Source of the DNA: Algibacter sp. | Lineage (GTDB): Bacteria > Bacteroidota > Bacteroidia > Flavobacteriales > Flavobacteriaceae | Length of the DNA stretch: 59,011 bases | Assembly (NCBI RefSeq): GCF_029245835.1 | Contig: NZ_JAQWOO010000009.1 | Location: 1 to 59,011, forward strand | Direction: 5' to 3' | Notes under the pieces: model-generated | What the model was told of the DNA's origin: nothing | What the model saw: only the letters and a program-made list of their open reading frames with translations | Databases searched by the model: none | Translations under genes and position numbers: made by a program | Part shown: in pieces, positions 8,999 to 18,607 of the stretch | Numbering within the stretch: position 1 is the stretch's first letter | Layout: every line of letters starts with the position of its first letter

Positions 8999-11900
8999 AT
9001 GTACAAAACTACTTATTTGAAAATTGGGTTTGTTATTTTATTCCTTTTAGTGAGTGTACAAATGTTTGGGCAACTTCCAGTCCCTTTTACACCAAGATTA
9101 CCTAATGGTAGCATAAAAGTTAAAGGAGATATTTTATTAATAGGTAATAATATCATTACCGCTAAAGATTTACCTCTTCCGTATAATGGTTCAGAAATAA
9201 ATAATAATAATGAAGGTGTTTACGTAAATGTTGCTGATGGAGGGGACTCTTCAATTTTCAGTTCAAGTAGTGCAGACTTAGCAATAAATAATTCTTGTAA
9301 AAGTATTTTATATGCAGGTTTATATTGGGCTTCTGTTTATCCATTGGAAATTGCTAATAATAGAAGTGTCCAATTTGAAGGCACCCCTAGAATTGAAGAT
9401 TGGAACCAAATAAAATTTAAATTACCTACTGGAGGATTTATTGATTTAGTAGCGGATGATGACTCTGATCCTGTTGGAGAGGAAGATGATATTATTTTTG
9501 ATGGCTATGAATATTATGGTTTAGGTGTAACTAATTCATTTAAAGACTCACCAATAATTTGTTATAAGAATGTTACAAGTTTATTACAAGGCTTACCAGA
9601 TGCTGATGGACAATATACTGTAGCTAATTTAAGAGCAACAAGAGGAATAAGAAGAGGAGGGTGTTCTGCTGGTTGGACACTCGTGGTTATTTACGAAAGC
9701 CCTATTTTACCTAGTAAATTTATTTCAGTTTTTGATGGATATGCAGGTGTTCAAAATACGACAGAGTTAGATATTCCTGTTTCTGGATTCCAAACATTAC
9801 CATCCCCTTTACCCGTAAATTCTAATATTGCGGTTGCTGCATTAGAGGGAGATATTGGTCTCACTGGCGATTCTTTTCAATTTAAAGCAAGCACATCAGG
9901 TGCTTATACCGTTTTAAGTGATGCCATAAATCAGGCCAATAATTTTTTTAATTCTACTATAACCATAAATGGAATTCACGCTACTAATAGAAATCCAGCT
10001 AGTTTAAATACCCTAGGATTAGACATTAATAATTTTAGGCTACCAAATCCTCTTAACTCAGTTTTGCCAAATAATGCTACTGCTGGGGATTTAAAGTTGA
10101 CAACAAATGGAGACGGATATGGGGTATTTTTAACATCGTTTGCTGTTGAAATAATTGAGCCAAAGATAACACTAACAAAAGTAGTTGAGGATGCATTAGG
10201 TAATGATATTGGTAATCAATTAGTTAATCTCGGAGATGAGTTAAACTATGTTATTGGTTTTCAGAATACTGGAAATGATGATGCTACAAATCTTATAATA
10301 CGTGATGTTCTTCCAACAAATATAGTATTTAATTATCCCACAGATATGGGCTTGCTACCACCTGGGGTTACAGTACAAAGTTATAATCCTACAATCAGAG
10401 AACTTATTTTTAGTGTTGATAATTCTGTGGTTGAAGAAAATGATCCAGCACAAGAAATTCGTTTTAAAGTAGCGGTTGTTTCATCTTGTAGTTTGTTAAG
10501 TGATGCTTGTTCTAACATAATAAGTAATCAGGCTTATGTTACATACAATGGTACAATAAATTCAACATTTATAATTTCAGATGATCCCAGTTTCAGTTCT
10601 AATACCGGCTGTTTAATAACTCCAGCGGCAACTAATTTTTTAGCTGATCTAAACTGTATATTTAGTGAAGAAGTTATTCTTTGCGGTGACAGTACCGTTT
10701 TAACTGCTGCTAATGGATATGATTCTTATTCATGGTCAACTAGCCCAACAGGAACTCCTGTAATAGGAACAACACAATCCATTACAGTAACAGCAACAGG
10801 CACTTATTATGTGCGTAATACTGCTATAGCACCTTGTCAATCTATAGAGCAAGAATTTGATGTAATTACCTTTGGAGCTGGTGTTACCAACCCTGTAATT
10901 CCATTTGCAGATCAGGTTGTTATTTGTCCTAATGATGGTAAAGAATTACCAAATATATTTTTATGTGGTGGAAATGGTCCTAGGCTCATTGAAACCAATA
11001 TTACAGATACAACTTCCATTATTTGGGAACAACTTGATGAAACAAGTTGTACCGCTATTACTAATCTAGACTGCGCAAACGAAGATGCTGCTTGTACTTG
11101 GAATCAAGTAACTACAGGTCCTAATTTTATGGCAGATACTGCTGGACAATTCAGGTTAACTTTAAACTATGATGGTGGATGTTTCAACCAATTTTATTTT
11201 AATGTTTATACCAATTTATTAGCTCCTACTGTGACCTCAAGAGATATTTATTGTACAACTCCAGGTGAAATTGTAGTAGGGGGTGTACCAAGTGGATATG
11301 AGTATAGTATAGATGGCGTTAACTATCAAACAAGTAACGTGTTTTCAGTTAATACACCTAATATTTACACGATATACATTAAACAAATAGGAGTAGATCC
11401 AAACCCATGTATATTTACTGTACCCGATGTTCAAATAAGACAAACAGATTTTACAGTTTCTACGATTATTACACAACCACTTTGTTATGGAGATCTTGGT
11501 AGTGTTTCGATAGCAGCAAATGATGTGCGTCCGCAATATTTCTTTTCAATTTCTCAAGGAGGAACCCTAGTAAATAGTATTGGACCTATAACTCCAAATA
11601 ATTATACATTTTCAAACTTAAATCCTGGAACATACACTATTGATGTTTCTACAGAAGATGGTTGTGTGTATTCTGGTGATATTGATATTATTGAACCTCT
11701 ATTGTTAGAAGCCACCTCTGCATTAACAAAACCATTAACGTGTACAGATGGTGAAATTACAGTGTATCCAACGGGAGGAACACCGCCTTATTTCTATTTT
11801 GTAAATAGTACAACAGTTTTTCAAACAACTCCAGTAATTCCTGTGGCAAACGCTGGTATATATAATATTATAGTTGTTGATGCGAATAACTGTTCTGCAG

Positions 11901-14900
11901 AAACATCCATAACTGTTGATGCTATTCCTGCTCCAGATTTTACTGTAAATTGGACAGACATTGCTTGTTCTGATGCAGGTGATGTTGGTACTATAACTAT
12001 TAATGTTACTAACCCAAATGGTAACACTTTAGAGTATAGTATAGATAATGGCGTCACATTTTCAAATTCAAATATTTTTATAGCATTAGCAGATGGAAAC
12101 TATGATGTAGTTGTTCAGTATAGTTCTGGTCCAGATTCATGTTTAACACTTCCTCAATCTGTAAGCATCACAACGCAATCAATAGTAACTGGTTCTGCTA
12201 CTTTAACAACACCATATAGTTGTAATTCTAACGGCATTATTACCGTTTCAGGAGCAAATGGAGGTACTGCTCCGTATACTTACAGTTTAGATGGTTTGAA
12301 CTTCCTACCAGGAACAACATTTACAGGATTAACTGATGGAACATATACAGTTACTATTAGAGATTCTGGTGGCTGTACATTTATTGCAGCTCCAATTACA
12401 ATTACTGCGCTTAACCCACCAACAGATTTAGATTTTAGTAATACAGCATTAAGTTGTCCAGCTATTACTTCAGAGGTAACTATTACGGGAACAACAGGAG
12501 GAACACTTCCTTTAGAATATCAAATTATAACACCAGTTGGTTCAGCAACAGCATATCAAACCTCTAATATATTTCCTGGGTTAAGTCCAGATACGTATAC
12601 ATTTCAAGTTAGAGATGCTTATGGATGTACATATAGTGAAACATTTACCATTGCACCATTACCGCCAATAACTGTTAGTACAGTCATCACTAAAGATTTA
12701 GATTGTACAGCCTCTCCTGATGGCATTATTACAGGAAATATTTCTGGAGGAACTGCTCCATTTACATATGCCGTTTCTTTTAATGGAGGCGCATATAGTG
12801 GTTCTAATTCAGTAACAGGAACATCATTTGCGCATACGGCAACTTCAGATGGAACATATCAATTTCAAATTACTGATGCTAATAGTTGTATTGCAGATTC
12901 TGGAGTACAAACGATTAATGCTATTTCGTTGCCTGAAATCATTTCAGTGACACAAACACAGCCTATTTTATGTCATGGCGATAATAATGCTGCAATAGAT
13001 ATAACCATTAATAATGCAGTTGGGACGCCACCTTTTATAATTAATGTAAATAACGATACAACAGCTACAGATTATGGTACGCAAACATCAGGATTACCAG
13101 CAGGAGATTATACGATTACCTTAACTGATGCTAATTTATGTGTTGATACAGACACTATTACTATTACAGAACCAAATGCTATTGATTTTACCTTAGCTAA
13201 AGTAGATATTACTTGTAATACTCCTGGAGGTTCAAGTTTAGGGGCAATTACCATACAAAATGTAACGGGCGGAACGGCTCCGTTTACTTATTACATAACA
13301 AATAATTTTGGTGATGTCATTGCTGGAAATCCATATTCAGCAGTATCTAATGAAGATCATACATTTAATATTATCAATTTTGGTACGTATACGATTAATA
13401 TTGTTGATGCTAATGGATGTAGTTTTTCAAGACAAGAAATTATTGCATCTCCACCGTCAGATTTATTAATTGATGTAACAACGGTAGTACCTAATTGTAC
13501 AACAGGAGGAACTGCGGTAGTTGAAGCTATTTCAATTGTAGGAAGTGGAAATTATGAATTTGGTATTTTAGAATTCAATTCCGCACCTTATACATCTACC
13601 TTTTTACCATCAGATGTTGGATTTCCTAACCAAAGAACATTTACCAATCTAACACCAGGAGTGATTTACACGTTTGTGGTTCATGATTTAACAACGGGTT
13701 GTTATTTTGTAAAATCTGCAGACGCTTCTATAGCACCAGCTTCAACCTTAACATCTTCAGTTATTCCTAACAATGTTATCTGTCAAGGTGAAAATAATGG
13801 CAGTGTAACCTTCACTATTGATAATTTTGATAGTACAACAACATCTGTTGATTATGAAATATTTACCGCTTTCACTAACGTTTTAGTAGACGGACCATCA
13901 AATGTAGCAGTAACTTTCGGAACACCAGAAACAGTAACAACGCCAGCACCAGGGACATTATCTCCTGGACAATATTATATTCGTTTTACTGAAAATGGAA
14001 CAGGATCTTTCAATGGTTGTGAATCTGCTTCAGTTATTTTCGAAATTAGAGAATCAGCAGTAGCTTTAAGTGTTACAGCGACTGTTGATAAAGATGCTAA
14101 TTGTAATCCAAATTCAGGAATTATAAGTGCTATTGCAACAAATGGAACGCCACCATATTTATATCAATTAACAACATCAGCAACACCGCCATTAGCAACA
14201 GACCCATTATGGGCTTCAGCGAATACGTTTAATGCAGATGCTAATAGCTATTATGTGCATATTTTAGATGCTTATGGATGTATTCAATCTACACCAATAA
14301 TTGTTTTACCATCAGATCCAGAACCAATAATTACAGCGACACTAAGTAATCAATGTACAGTTACAGAAGGGAATTTTGCAATAGATGTTGTATTAACATC
14401 GGCTAGTATAGCACCATATAGTTATAGTGTTGATGGTGGCGCTTTTCAAACAAGAATAGTACCTTTTACAATATCTAATTTATCATCTGGGACACATACC
14501 GTTGAGGTACAAGATGCTAACGGTTGTGGCAATTTAGTTTCAGTAGATATAGAATCCCCTTTAGAAATAATTCCTGCAATAACAGCATTACCAACTTGTA
14601 ATGATAATGATGGGCAAATAACCATAACCGGATCTGGTGGGTCAGGTACTTATGCATATTCTATAAGCCCTAACCCAGCATCAATTACTTTAGCTGGAAA
14701 TGTGTTTTCTGGTGTGCCATTTGGAACTTTTGTAGTTACCATTACGGATACTGTAACAAGTTGTTCTGAAAACGTTACCGTAGTGCTTCCAGGAGCAGTA
14801 CCTCCAACGTTTACAACAACATCAACTCCAGTAACATGTTTTAGTGATAACGATGGTACTTTCGAGCTAAATGTTAATGGCTACTCAGGAGCATATACTT

Positions 14901-17338
14901 ATGAGGTTTTTGATAGTTCGTCTGTTTCAGTTTTTGGAATGGTACCAGCCAACACATCAACAAATCCGGAATTAGTTACTGGGCTTTTAGCGGGAACGTA
15001 CTCAGTAGTGATTACAGAAACCGCAAGTCCGTTTTGTTCAGCAACATCAAGTGTTATTATTTCTTCACCATCAGATCCTTTGAATTTGATTGCTTTAGAA
15101 ACATCTAACGTTACCTGTGATGATGATAAAGGAACAATTATAGCTACTGCTTCAGGAGGTTGGGGAAGTTATGAGTATGAATTAACAGGAACAGCAACAG
15201 TAGCATATTCTTCTAACGGCACATTTACCAATTTATCAGCGGGTGCATATACCATTAATGTTAGAGATGCTGGTGGATGTATTGTTTCAGAAAATGTTCC
15301 ACTTAATTTACCAACACCAATAGACGCAACAATTTCAGCTACACCAAGCTTATTGTCTTGTTTTGGAGATTCCAATGCAAATATTACAGTTAGTGCAGTA
15401 ACAGGAGGACAAGGCACAAATTACACCTATACACTTAATAGGGTTGCTCCAACGGTGAGTGCTTCAGGACCACAAACGTCTCCTATATTTAACGGATTAG
15501 GAATAGGAACTTATAATGTAGTTGTTACTGATGGTTATAATTGTGAATTTACTACAGCCAATGTTGTTATTACACAACCTACAGAAGTTGAAGCAAATTT
15601 AGTAAAAGCAACATCACAAACCTGTACAACGCAAACCACATTAACTTTAAGCGCTTCTGGAGGAACAGATCCTTATGAATATAGCGATACAGCTTCTTTT
15701 ACAACGGTATTAGGAACCTTCGTTACTTCAGTAACCTTTCCAGTGACTACTGGTACATATAGGTATTATGTTCGAGATGCTAATAGTTGTTCAGCCAATG
15801 TATCTAATGATATTACGATTGACCCATTACCAACTTTAACGGTAAGTTTAGATACTACTAATGCTGTGATAAATTGTGCTGGTGATGATAATGGCGTTAT
15901 TATCGCTTCCGCGGAAGGCGGCCTAGGTAGTTATGTTTATACACTACAAGATGCTTCAGGGAATCCTATTGCGCCAGTAACTCAAACAAGTCCGGGCGTA
16001 TTTACAAATCTTCCAGTAGGAAATTATCAGGTACAAGTAGATAGTGGCGATTGTTTAGAAATTTCTGCGGTAGCTCCAATTACAAATGCAGCAGTTCCTC
16101 TGGATGTCACGTTCAACCCAATTGATGTAACCTGTAATGGAGAGAATGATGGGATGTTAGAAATTACAACTTCTGGAGGTTCAGGAACTGTAAAGTACGC
16201 CATTTCTCCACAATTAGATCAATTCTTTGATGTTGAAACTGTTGAAAATTTAGCTCTAGGAAATTATGATATTGTTGTTCAAGATGAATTAGGGTGTTAT
16301 GTAACTTATAATTTTGATATCGATCAGCCATTACCTTTAGGATTTACTTATACCATTACTAGTGAAGCTCCTTGTGATGGTGATTCAACAGGGGAATTTA
16401 CTATAGAAATTCTAGGAGGCGAACCTCCATATAGCGTGAGTTTAGACGATGTGACTTACACACAATTACCGTTAGGTACAACAACATATACATTTTCTGG
16501 ATTAGAGGGTGGCGAAAAAATGGTTTATGTTTTAGATAGTGGGAACTGTGGTGGAGATAGTCCATTTTCTATCCCTTTAGCAGAACCAGTAATTCTTGAC
16601 CCATTAGCCAATATTGATTTTGAATGTATTAACGACTTCACAAATAACACCAATACAGTTACTAATCGAGTTACCGTTACAGTAGATTCTAGCATAACAG
16701 ATACTTCTGTTCTAGAATACTCGTTAGATGGCGCTCCTTTTGCAACAGGAACTGGGATTTATGAAAATTTAACTGCAGGACCTCACAGTATTGCAGTGCG
16801 TCATCCAAATGGTTGTGTTCAAATTACAGATAACGGTATTCCTTTTGTTATTGATACCTTTCAACCTTTAGCTTTAGTTTTAGATGATGGCGGGTTAAAT
16901 GAGATAGTAGCTACATCCTCAGGTGGAGCAGCACCTTATGAGTTTAGACTTAATGACGGGTCTTATGGCGACGAAAATACTTTTCTGATTTTTGAATCAG
17001 GTGATTATAGAGTTACTGTAATTGATGCCAATGGTTGTGAAGTTTCTGCAACACGATTCTTTGAATATGTTGATGTATGTATACCAAACTATTTCACACC
17101 TAATGATGATAATGTTTTAGATGAGTGGGGACCCGGTTGTGCCGATCAGTATCAAAATTTAACCTTCGATATTTTTGATAGATATGGAAGAAAAATAGCC
17201 ACCTTAAGAATAGGAGATAAGTGGGATGGTAAGTATAAAGGCGTAGAATTGCCTTCTGGAGATTATTGGTATGTGGTAAAACTGAATGAACCGCAAGACA
17301 AACGAGAGTTTGTTGGACATTTTACACTATACAGGTAA
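8999..17338 (+). CDS. Giant SprB-like surface adhesin with type B T9SS C-terminal domain
   Basis: The product has 2779 residues. A signal peptide (1-25, ending MFGQ) is followed by an N-terminal beta-rich domain (about 30-385, including ASVYPLEIANNRSVQF and GCSAGWTLVVIYE). A DUF11-like module (about 390-535, LVNLGDELNYVIGFQNTGNDDA) and an Ig-like module (555-620) come next. From about 745 to 2680 there are roughly 22 SprB-type repeats, each 75-90 residues, opening with a lone Cys (for example LTCTDGEITV or VTCNGENDG), then GGTxPYxYS, LxxGTYTIxVxDxxGC. The last ~88 residues (IPNYFTPNDDNVLDEW..GHFTLYR) are a type B sorting domain. By analogy with SprB, it should be a long filament on the cell surface acting in adhesion or gliding. 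The PorP/SprF gene starts 12 bases later and probably forms an operon with it. Confidence 0.9.
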   Translation: MYKTTYLKIGFVILFLLVSVQMFGQLPVPFTPRLPNGSIKVKGDILLIGNNIITAKDLPLPYNGSEINNNNEGVYVNVADGGDSSIFSSSSADLAINNSCKSILYAGLYWASVYPLEIANNRSVQFEGTPRIEDWNQIKFKLPTGGFIDLVADDDSDPVGEEDDIIFDGYEYYGLGVTNSFKDSPIICYKNVTSLLQGLPDADGQYTVANLRATRGIRRGGCSAGWTLVVIYESPILPSKFISVFDGYAGVQNTTELDIPVSGFQTLPSPLPVNSNIAVAALEGDIGLTGDSFQFKASTSGAYTVLSDAINQANNFFNSTITINGIHATNRNPASLNTLGLDINNFRLPNPLNSVLPNNATAGDLKLTTNGDGYGVFLTSFAVEIIEPKITLTKVVEDALGNDIGNQLVNLGDELNYVIGFQNTGNDDATNLIIRDVLPTNIVFNYPTDMGLLPPGVTVQSYNPTIRELIFSVDNSVVEENDPAQEIRFKVAVVSSCSLLSDACSNIISNQAYVTYNGTINSTFIISDDPSFSSNTGCLITPAATNFLADLNCIFSEEVILCGDSTVLTAANGYDSYSWSTSPTGTPVIGTTQSITVTATGTYYVRNTAIAPCQSIEQEFDVITFGAGVTNPVIPFADQVVICPNDGKELPNIFLCGGNGPRLIETNITDTTSIIWEQLDETSCTAITNLDCANEDAACTWNQVTTGPNFMADTAGQFRLTLNYDGGCFNQFYFNVYTNLLAPTVTSRDIYCTTPGEIVVGGVPSGYEYSIDGVNYQTSNVFSVNTPNIYTIYIKQIGVDPNPCIFTVPDVQIRQTDFTVSTIITQPLCYGDLGSVSIAANDVRPQYFFSISQGGTLVNSIGPITPNNYTFSNLNPGTYTIDVSTEDGCVYSGDIDIIEPLLLEATSALTKPLTCTDGEITVYPTGGTPPYFYFVNSTTVFQTTPVIPVANAGIYNIIVVDANNCSAETSITVDAIPAPDFTVNWTDIACSDAGDVGTITINVTNPNGNTLEYSIDNGVTFSNSNIFIALADGNYDVVVQYSSGPDSCLTLPQSVSITTQSIVTGSATLTTPYSCNSNGIITVSGANGGTAPYTYSLDGLNFLPGTTFTGLTDGTYTVTIRDSGGCTFIAAPITITALNPPTDLDFSNTALSCPAITSEVTITGTTGGTLPLEYQIITPVGSATAYQTSNIFPGLSPDTYTFQVRDAYGCTYSETFTIAPLPPITVSTVITKDLDCTASPDGIITGNISGGTAPFTYAVSFNGGAYSGSNSVTGTSFAHTATSDGTYQFQITDANSCIADSGVQTINAISLPEIISVTQTQPILCHGDNNAAIDITINNAVGTPPFIINVNNDTTATDYGTQTSGLPAGDYTITLTDANLCVDTDTITITEPNAIDFTLAKVDITCNTPGGSSLGAITIQNVTGGTAPFTYYITNNFGDVIAGNPYSAVSNEDHTFNIINFGTYTINIVDANGCSFSRQEIIASPPSDLLIDVTTVVPNCTTGGTAVVEAISIVGSGNYEFGILEFNSAPYTSTFLPSDVGFPNQRTFTNLTPGVIYTFVVHDLTTGCYFVKSADASIAPASTLTSSVIPNNVICQGENNGSVTFTIDNFDSTTTSVDYEIFTAFTNVLVDGPSNVAVTFGTPETVTTPAPGTLSPGQYYIRFTENGTGSFNGCESASVIFEIRESAVALSVTATVDKDANCNPNSGIISAIATNGTPPYLYQLTTSATPPLATDPLWASANTFNADANSYYVHILDAYGCIQSTPIIVLPSDPEPIITATLSNQCTVTEGNFAIDVVLTSASIAPYSYSVDGGAFQTRIVPFTISNLSSGTHTVEVQDANGCGNLVSVDIESPLEIIPAITALPTCNDNDGQITITGSGGSGTYAYSISPNPASITLAGNVFSGVPFGTFVVTITDTVTSCSENVTVVLPGAVPPTFTTTSTPVTCFSDNDGTFELNVNGYSGAYTYEVFDSSSVSVFGMVPANTSTNPELVTGLLAGTYSVVITETASPFCSATSSVIISSPSDPLNLIALETSNVTCDDDKGTIIATASGGWGSYEYELTGTATVAYSSNGTFTNLSAGAYTINVRDAGGCIVSENVPLNLPTPIDATISATPSLLSCFGDSNANITVSAVTGGQGTNYTYTLNRVAPTVSASGPQTSPIFNGLGIGTYNVVVTDGYNCEFTTANVVITQPTEVEANLVKATSQTCTTQTTLTLSASGGTDPYEYSDTASFTTVLGTFVTSVTFPVTTGTYRYYVRDANSCSANVSNDITIDPLPTLTVSLDTTNAVINCAGDDNGVIIASAEGGLGSYVYTLQDASGNPIAPVTQTSPGVFTNLPVGNYQVQVDSGDCLEISAVAPITNAAVPLDVTFNPIDVTCNGENDGMLEITTSGGSGTVKYAISPQLDQFFDVETVENLALGNYDIVVQDELGCYVTYNFDIDQPLPLGFTYTITSEAPCDGDSTGEFTIEILGGEPPYSVSLDDVTYTQLPLGTTTYTFSGLEGGEKMVYVLDSGNCGGDSPFSIPLAEPVILDPLANIDFECINDFTNNTNTVTNRVTVTVDSSITDTSVLEYSLDGAPFATGTGIYENLTAGPHSIAVRHPNGCVQITDNGIPFVIDTFQPLALVLDDGGLNEIVATSSGGAAPYEFRLNDGSYGDENTFLIFESGDYRVTVIDANGCEVSATRFFEYVDVCIPNYFTPNDDNVLDEWGPGCADQYQNLTFDIFDRYGRKIATLRIGDKWDGKYKGVELPSGDYWYVVKLNEPQDKREFVGHFTLYR

Positions 17339-17350
17339 TAAGAGCTCTGA

Positions 17351-18346
17351 ATGAAAAGAATTATGCAACTAAGAAAATTATATATAGGTCTGCTGCTCAT
17401 GGTTATCACTAACGGTTACAGCCAAGAGTTGAATTTACCAGTATTTACACAATATTTGGCTGATAACAATTTTGTAGTATCACCAACGTATGCAGGTATA
17501 GGCGATAATTTAAAAATTAGAGCAAACGGACTTACACAGTGGGTAGGAATAAAAAATGCGCCTGATAATCAATCGATTTATGGCGATGTTAGAATAGCTG
17601 ACCGTTCTGGAATTGGAGTTTCCTTTTATAATGATAGAAACGGTAATACTATCCAATCGGGCGGAAAAATATCTTTTGCGCATCATTTAGTTTTAGATTA
17701 TTATTCAAAATTGTATCTGTCTTTTGGTATATCATACAACATCAATAATTTTAGAATTGATATTAATAATTTTAATACCACACAACAAAACCCAATTATA
17801 GACCCCTTTGTTACCGATGATAGAAGAACAACTAATAATAATTTTGATGTTGGTGCTTTGTTGAGGTATAAAGGCGGATTCTTTAGTTTTAATGCAAATA
17901 ATATTTTAGATAAAAAATTAGATAAAACCATACGCGTTTCAGAACCTAATTTGCTTTTAAATTACCAGATATATTCTGGCTATACCTTTAAAGGTCCAAA
18001 AAAGAGTGGTTTAGAATTTGAACCTTCAATTTACTATCAGATGTTTAGTAGTGATAAACGTTCTAGTACAGATGTGAATTTTAAATTCAGAAAATATAAT
18101 AGAGATTACGATTATTTTTGGGCAGGAATATCCTACCGATTCTTAAACGATCAATTTTTTAAACCTTTAAATGTAGGACCAATGGTAGGCTTTCAAAAGT
18201 CTATTTTTTACTTTGGATATGCTTATCAGATTACAACAAACGAGCTTTCAGCCTATAACTCTGGAACACATGTTGTAACTATTGGTTTAAACTTTTTACA
18301 AGGAATTAGTAATTGTCCTTGTACGCAGAGTGCCGTACGTAAATAG
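17351..18346 (+). CDS. PorP/SprF family T9SS outer membrane protein, partner of the adhesin
   Basis: The product has 331 residues, the normal size for PorP/SprF. The signal peptide is hydrophobic (about 9-22, ending GYSQ); translation could also begin at the ATG at 17363. The family words are clear: PVFTQYLADNNFVVSPTYAGIG, LRANGLTQWVG, DRSGIGVSFYNDRNG and GISYNIN. The rest is alternating barrel strands ending near QGISNCPCTQ. SprF is needed for secretion or attachment of SprB in Flavobacterium johnsoniae (known for the family). Here it lies 12 bases behind the SprB-like gene, so I infer the same service for that adhesin. A terminator hairpin closes the unit. Confidence 0.9.
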   Translation: MKRIMQLRKLYIGLLLMVITNGYSQELNLPVFTQYLADNNFVVSPTYAGIGDNLKIRANGLTQWVGIKNAPDNQSIYGDVRIADRSGIGVSFYNDRNGNTIQSGGKISFAHHLVLDYYSKLYLSFGISYNINNFRIDINNFNTTQQNPIIDPFVTDDRRTTNNNFDVGALLRYKGGFFSFNANNILDKKLDKTIRVSEPNLLLNYQIYSGYTFKGPKKSGLEFEPSIYYQMFSSDKRSSTDVNFKFRKYNRDYDYFWAGISYRFLNDQFFKPLNVGPMVGFQKSIFYFGYAYQITTNELSAYNSGTHVVTIGLNFLQGISNCPCTQSAVRK

Positions 18347-18449
18347 TAGTTTTTACAACTATTATTAAACATATTTCTTTCCTTTTTTTGAAAATTTTAG
18401 AGCATAAATACATTGTATCGTTTTTAAAATTTTAATAGGTTTAAATTTG

Positions 18450-18477
18450 AAAGTGTACTATTATGGTGCACTTTTTT
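18450..18477 (+). terminator. Rho-independent terminator after adhesin/PorP unit
   Basis: A nine-pair stem AAAGTGTAC/GTGCACTTT (one G-U pair) at 18450-18458 and 18466-18474 with a short loop is followed by a T-rich run. It lies about 100 bases after the PorP stop codon. Confidence 0.75.
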
Positions 18478-18607
18478 CTTAAATCAATTCAACTTTAACA
18501 CTTTATTAGTAAGGGCTCTTCTGTTTTATTGTCTCTTTAACTAAAACACAGAATCTTTCTTTATACATTTGTTTAAACATTTTTATGAAAGCTTTAGTAA
18601 ATTAAAT

